Shown here in pieces: positions 18,041-20,987 of a DNA stretch of 20,987 nucleotides; position 1 is the first letter of the stretch, and every line of letters begins with the position of its first letter. Made by a program: the position numbers and the translations under genes. The notes beneath the pieces were generated by a model. It made no database searches. It worked only from the letters and a program-made list of their open reading frames with translations, and was not told where the DNA came from. Where the stretch lies: NCBI GenBank assembly GCA_015501055.1, contig JADNYV010000590.1, positions 1-20,987 on the forward strand. The letters are read 5' to 3'. Source of the DNA: Mucidula mucida. Lineage: Eukaryota > Basidiomycota > Agaricomycetes > Agaricales > Physalacriaceae.

Positions 18041-19621
18041 ATGTCGTCTGGAATCATCTCGACGGCGCAGCTATCACCCCACCACCAGCTCAAGGCCAAC
18101 AAGGGGAATTATCCCACTTGGAAGGTCCAAGTCGAAGAATACCTTGCCGGCAAAGGTATCAAGTCATATATCACTGAAACGACACAGTCCAATGGGACTA
18201 CTACCCCTCCTATCACCCGCCCCGGTACCAATACTACCGCCACCTCCACCTCCACCGCCGTCTATTCGAGTAACCCCTCCCAGGAGGAATGGGACTATCG
18301 CAACGGCGTTGCCAAATCAGTCATCTTTACCAATATTATCGACCCAATTGGTCTCGGTATCAAGAGGGATGGCACTGCTCTGGAGTGTTGGAAATCTGTT
18401 GCCTCCGCGTGCGCGCCGAAGAGCGATGCCGCACTTTCCTTGGCCAAGGAAGAGTTCATGTCGCTGAAATTCACCGGCACAACGCATGACGAACTCGACC
18501 TCCACTTCAATGAGGCATTCAACCTTGCCTATAACGTCCGCATGCTGGGGAAAGACGTCAAGGATAAAGAGCTGAAGAACATCATTATTTGCTCTTTACC
18601 TCCCAAGCCCGAATGGCTGGGACTAGCCGCCGCCCTCTACGCTTCCCCCGACTCCAACTCGGCCATTGCGTCAATCAAAGCCCACGCAATCAACGTCAAA
18701 ATGCCGAAGGAGAAGGCCACCACTACTGTGTTTGTTGCCGGCTCTTCCGGTCGGAAGTGTACCAACCCAAACTGCAAGGCGATCAATAAATCGTTGCACA
18801 TCATTGACAACTGCTATTGGCCCAGGGGAGGTAAAGAAGGACAGTTCCCTGCCAACTTTGGGAAGCGCAGGCTACAGTCCACCCCCCAGGCTAACCAGGC
18901 CTCGGCGGGATCATCCACCGCGAAAGCCATGCCAGAAGTCGAGTCTCGTGTCCTCGCCGCTCACCGCACCACTATCAAAGACGCTGATGATGCTGAGAGA
19001 GGCCCTGGAGTAGTGATTGAGGAGATATTCATCACTCCTCCTCCATTCCAGCGCTCTCCTTCCATGGACAGTTTACCCATCTGTGTCCAGGAGACTTTGT
19101 CAAGGGAGGGAAGCAATGACGGGTGGGTCGACGTCTTCCCAAACGACGACAACAACGAAATGCCAACATTGCAGGACGTCAGCGATGGCGAGGACGAAGA
19201 CGACAATGACGCGTATTTGTCTGACGAGGACGAGGTGGACAACTTTTGTCCTGTTGTGGAATATATCCTCGACACTCCAATTGCTGCTACCGCAGTAGCC
19301 GGGCGTACGTTTGAGAGCATGCCGGCCTCACATGCTACCTTCTACGACTCGGGCGCGAGCAATCACTTCTTCCGCAATTGCGCCAATTTCACCTCGTATG
19401 AGGCTACCCCATATTGTACGGGTACCTCGGCGTTGTCCACTGAGGGGGACTTTGCTATCATAGGGAGAGGTTCAGTTACGAAAACCTATTACCTGGAAGA
19501 TAAGACAATTAGGCTTACCTTTCGAAACGTTCTTCACGCTCCAGCTCTTGCTGTGAATCTGATCTCAGTCACTCAGTTTGACAAGAGCAGTTCTACTCGC
19601 TGTTTGGTGGCAGCGAGGTAG
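18041..19621 (+). CDS. Copia 2 gag-protease, ends at a frameshift
   Basis: ATG in an ACCATGTCG context after a 135-bp leader. 526 codons to the TAG at 19619-19621. Residues 1-220 are the copia gag (NYPTWKVQVEEYLAG, EEWDYRNGVAKS, a UBN2-like helical region). A zinc-knuckle-like motif follows at about 240-260 (CTNPNC, then a His and DNCYWP). Next is an acidic, low-complexity spacer (about 370-410), then the aspartic protease with DSGAS at 436-440 and VLHAPALAVNLISV near 510. The last 13 codons are out of frame: the frame that continues the family sequence (LFGGSEVVIRKG) is shifted by one at about 19590. Gag packages element RNA and the protease cuts the polyprotein. This is a broken fragment of a former gag-pol. 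Confidence 0.9.
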   Translation: MSSGIISTAQLSPHHQLKANKGNYPTWKVQVEEYLAGKGIKSYITETTQSNGTTTPPITRPGTNTTATSTSTAVYSSNPSQEEWDYRNGVAKSVIFTNIIDPIGLGIKRDGTALECWKSVASACAPKSDAALSLAKEEFMSLKFTGTTHDELDLHFNEAFNLAYNVRMLGKDVKDKELKNIIICSLPPKPEWLGLAAALYASPDSNSAIASIKAHAINVKMPKEKATTTVFVAGSSGRKCTNPNCKAINKSLHIIDNCYWPRGGKEGQFPANFGKRRLQSTPQANQASAGSSTAKAMPEVESRVLAAHRTTIKDADDAERGPGVVIEEIFITPPPFQRSPSMDSLPICVQETLSREGSNDGWVDVFPNDDNNEMPTLQDVSDGEDEDDNDAYLSDEDEVDNFCPVVEYILDTPIAATAVAGRTFESMPASHATFYDSGASNHFFRNCANFTSYEATPYCTGTSALSTEGDFAIIGRGSVTKTYYLEDKTIRLTFRNVLHAPALAVNLISVTQFDKSSSTRCLVAAR

Positions 19622-20942
19622 TTATCCGCAAAGGGCGTGATGAAAGACGCTCCTGAAAGGGCGCGGCTCTGCGGGGATGTATGTCCTGGACAAAGGGCAT
19701 GCACATGCGAGTCTGTCGACTGCGGTCCCGTAGATTTAAAGACATGGCATCGTAGGTTTGCTCACACGAGTCCAGACAGGATTCACGAATGTCCAGCAAA
19801 GGTCTAGTCAACGGCCTCGACATTACCAACATGTCCTTGAAGGCAGATGTATCAGTTGCCAAAAGGATGCCAACACGCTCAACCATACAATGGGAAGTCG
19901 ATAGTGGTCGTCAAACAAGCATGTCATTTCCTGAAGGACAAGTCTGACGAGTCGACCATACCAGCATTCGATGCATACCGTATCCTAGCTGAGAATCAGA
20001 TGGAGCCCAAGATTAACGCGTCCATACTGACATTGCTTTCAACTCCAACACGTGGAAAGAGTACTTCAAAACTTATGGATCATTCATGAGAACACAGTGC
20101 CGCATTCCTCTGCTCAAAACGGGTTGCAGAGCGTGCTATCCGTACCATCATTGAGGACGTCCGTGCATCTCTCCACGACTCAGGACTCCCACATTCCTTT
20201 TGGGCAGCGGCGGCTTCAGCGGCGGTATATGCACATAATTGCATGCCAACGTGCCGTCATCCTAATGGGGTACCAGAGGAAGCGTTCACGGGAGGAAGCA
20301 GGGTGTCTCCCACCTCCGTGTCTTTGGTAGTCGTGCTCGGCAGGGGTTCGATGGTCAATGGCCAACATGTGGATGGTCTCAGTAAGTTGGACGGCGTGGG
20401 ATTCCGGCAACCTTTATTGGGTATGGATCTGGCGCGGGAACTATATCCTTTTGGACAACGCGGAGTTCAATTTGAATGGCGTTTGGTGGAGTTTGACAAG
20501 GGCGTGCCGTATTGCACAGTGGATGTGGGGGAGAGATTGTGGGAAGATGTTGATGATACAACACCTGTGGACACGGTTCCATCAATAGTGCTCAGGACTT
20601 AGTCCAAGAGGCTCCAGGTGTATCATCTTATATTCCCCTTTCTTTAACTCCTTCTATTGATGATTGTACAGTCGCTCAACCTCAGCCACCACCACCACCC
20701 GACGCTCAGCCAGGAATGCCATCCAACACGTAGCGCGCTGGATTCTGCTGAATACCAGAATGCGAAGACACTGCACGTTCTATGGGAGAAGATTGGGCAT
20801 CTGATCCCTTGGACAACGGCGAATCTTGCGCGCAACCCGTTCGACCGACTGTCTGCCGAACTTGACAATGCATTGCCTTAATGGGAACCTCACCAGAACA
20901 GCTCTACGCACCAAAGAACTACACGGAGGCAATGAAACTCGA
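19592..20942 (+). pseudogene. Copia 2 integrase remnant with several frameshifts
   Basis: Pieces of a copia integrase appear in different frames. At 19745 WHRRFAHTS starts the zinc-binding HHCC region, with CISC shifted one frame on near 19846. Around 20099-20120 comes PHSSAQNG, then one base is lost and the next frame continues AERAIRTIIEDVRA and SFWAAAASAAVYAHN (to about 20250). The C-terminal GKR-type region, near 20390-20480, includes NYILLDNAEFNLNG. A proline-rich linker follows (20680-20705), and the RT entry motif APKNYTEAMKL is at about 20908-20940. At least three frameshifts and several stops make it dead. Confidence 0.85.
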
Positions 20943-20987
20943 ATTGCCTGTGGGCTTCGGCCTGAGCTGGACGTCGTTGATGACATC
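20943..20987 (-). pseudogene. Gene X copy 2, internal fragment of exon 3
   Basis: The 41 bases 20943-20983 are identical to 11150-11190, which is inside exon 3 of gene X (residues INDVQLRPKPTG on the minus strand). The last 4 bases differ. The window ends here; the 5' part of the gene copy probably continues to the right. Confidence 0.8.

Larger units (their letters stand above)
17657..20942 (+). mobile_element. Ty1/copia retrotransposon 2, 3'-truncated
   Basis: 5' LTR, primer-binding site, leader, gag-protease, broken integrase and the first codons of the RT region, then an abrupt switch at about 20942 to gene X sequence. RT, RNase H and the 3' LTR are absent. The 5' edge lies inside gene X exon 5, shown by comparison with the uninterrupted copy at 10765-10878. 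LTR and coding sequence differ from copia 1, so it is another family. It is inactive. Confidence 0.9.

Overview
This is a repeat-rich stretch of a filamentous fungal nuclear genome, most likely a basidiomycete of the Agaricomycetes. The reasons are short GT-AG introns (about 44-71 nt), an F-box protein with an N-terminal CxxC and coiled coil ahead of the F-box, fungal-type kinase-like genes, and Ty1/copia, Ty3/gypsy chromoviral and Mutator-like (MULE) elements nested in one another. A Cantharellales/Rhizoctonia-like genome is only a guess. Nothing bacterial, viral-exogenous or CRISPR-like is present.

Layout. 1-2203 is the 3' half of a copia pol gene with a largely intact reading frame, followed by its polypurine tract and the start of its 3' LTR (2211 onward). 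2574-3456 is a gypsy/chromovirus wreck in which the start of gag is joined to the integrase C-terminus plus chromodomain; its LTR starts at 3468. 4201-7789 is a nearly complete MULE DNA transposon with 63-bp terminal inverted repeats, a 7-bp target duplication and a six-exon transposase gene on the minus strand that carries one in-frame stop. A perfect 36-bp inverted repeat sits inside its right end.

7790-17656 is a host gene cluster in tandem copies: F-box gene (+), kinase-like gene (-), then an unrecognised 196-residue gene X (-). Copy 1 is F-box (5'-truncated by the transposons), kinase 1 (8839-10352) and intact gene X (10765-11574). Copy 2 is F-box (13947-15291, full length), kinase 2 (15689-17202) and gene X destroyed by a second copia element. 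The two copies lie 6,850 bp apart, with no length change from the F-box end to the kinase start. A possible further spliced gene on the minus strand (12540-13439) lies between the copies.

17657-20942 is the second copia element: a 236-bp 5' LTR, a primer-binding site of the initiator-tRNA anticodon-arm type as in Drosophila copia, a long gag-protease ORF, then a frameshifted integrase. It breaks off at the start of the reverse transcriptase and is joined directly to an internal exon of gene X (20943-20987). So the element entered the last exon of gene X copy 2, and a later deletion removed both its 3' half and part of the gene.

I see no new defence or metabolic system. The most interesting points are the unrecognised gene X, the perfectly identical 590-bp tract between otherwise about 5% diverged gene copies, the DFN-type kinase pair, and the hairpin built into the MULE end. 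Gene models with introns were built by hand from GT-AG sites and reading-frame agreement; none has transcript support here.
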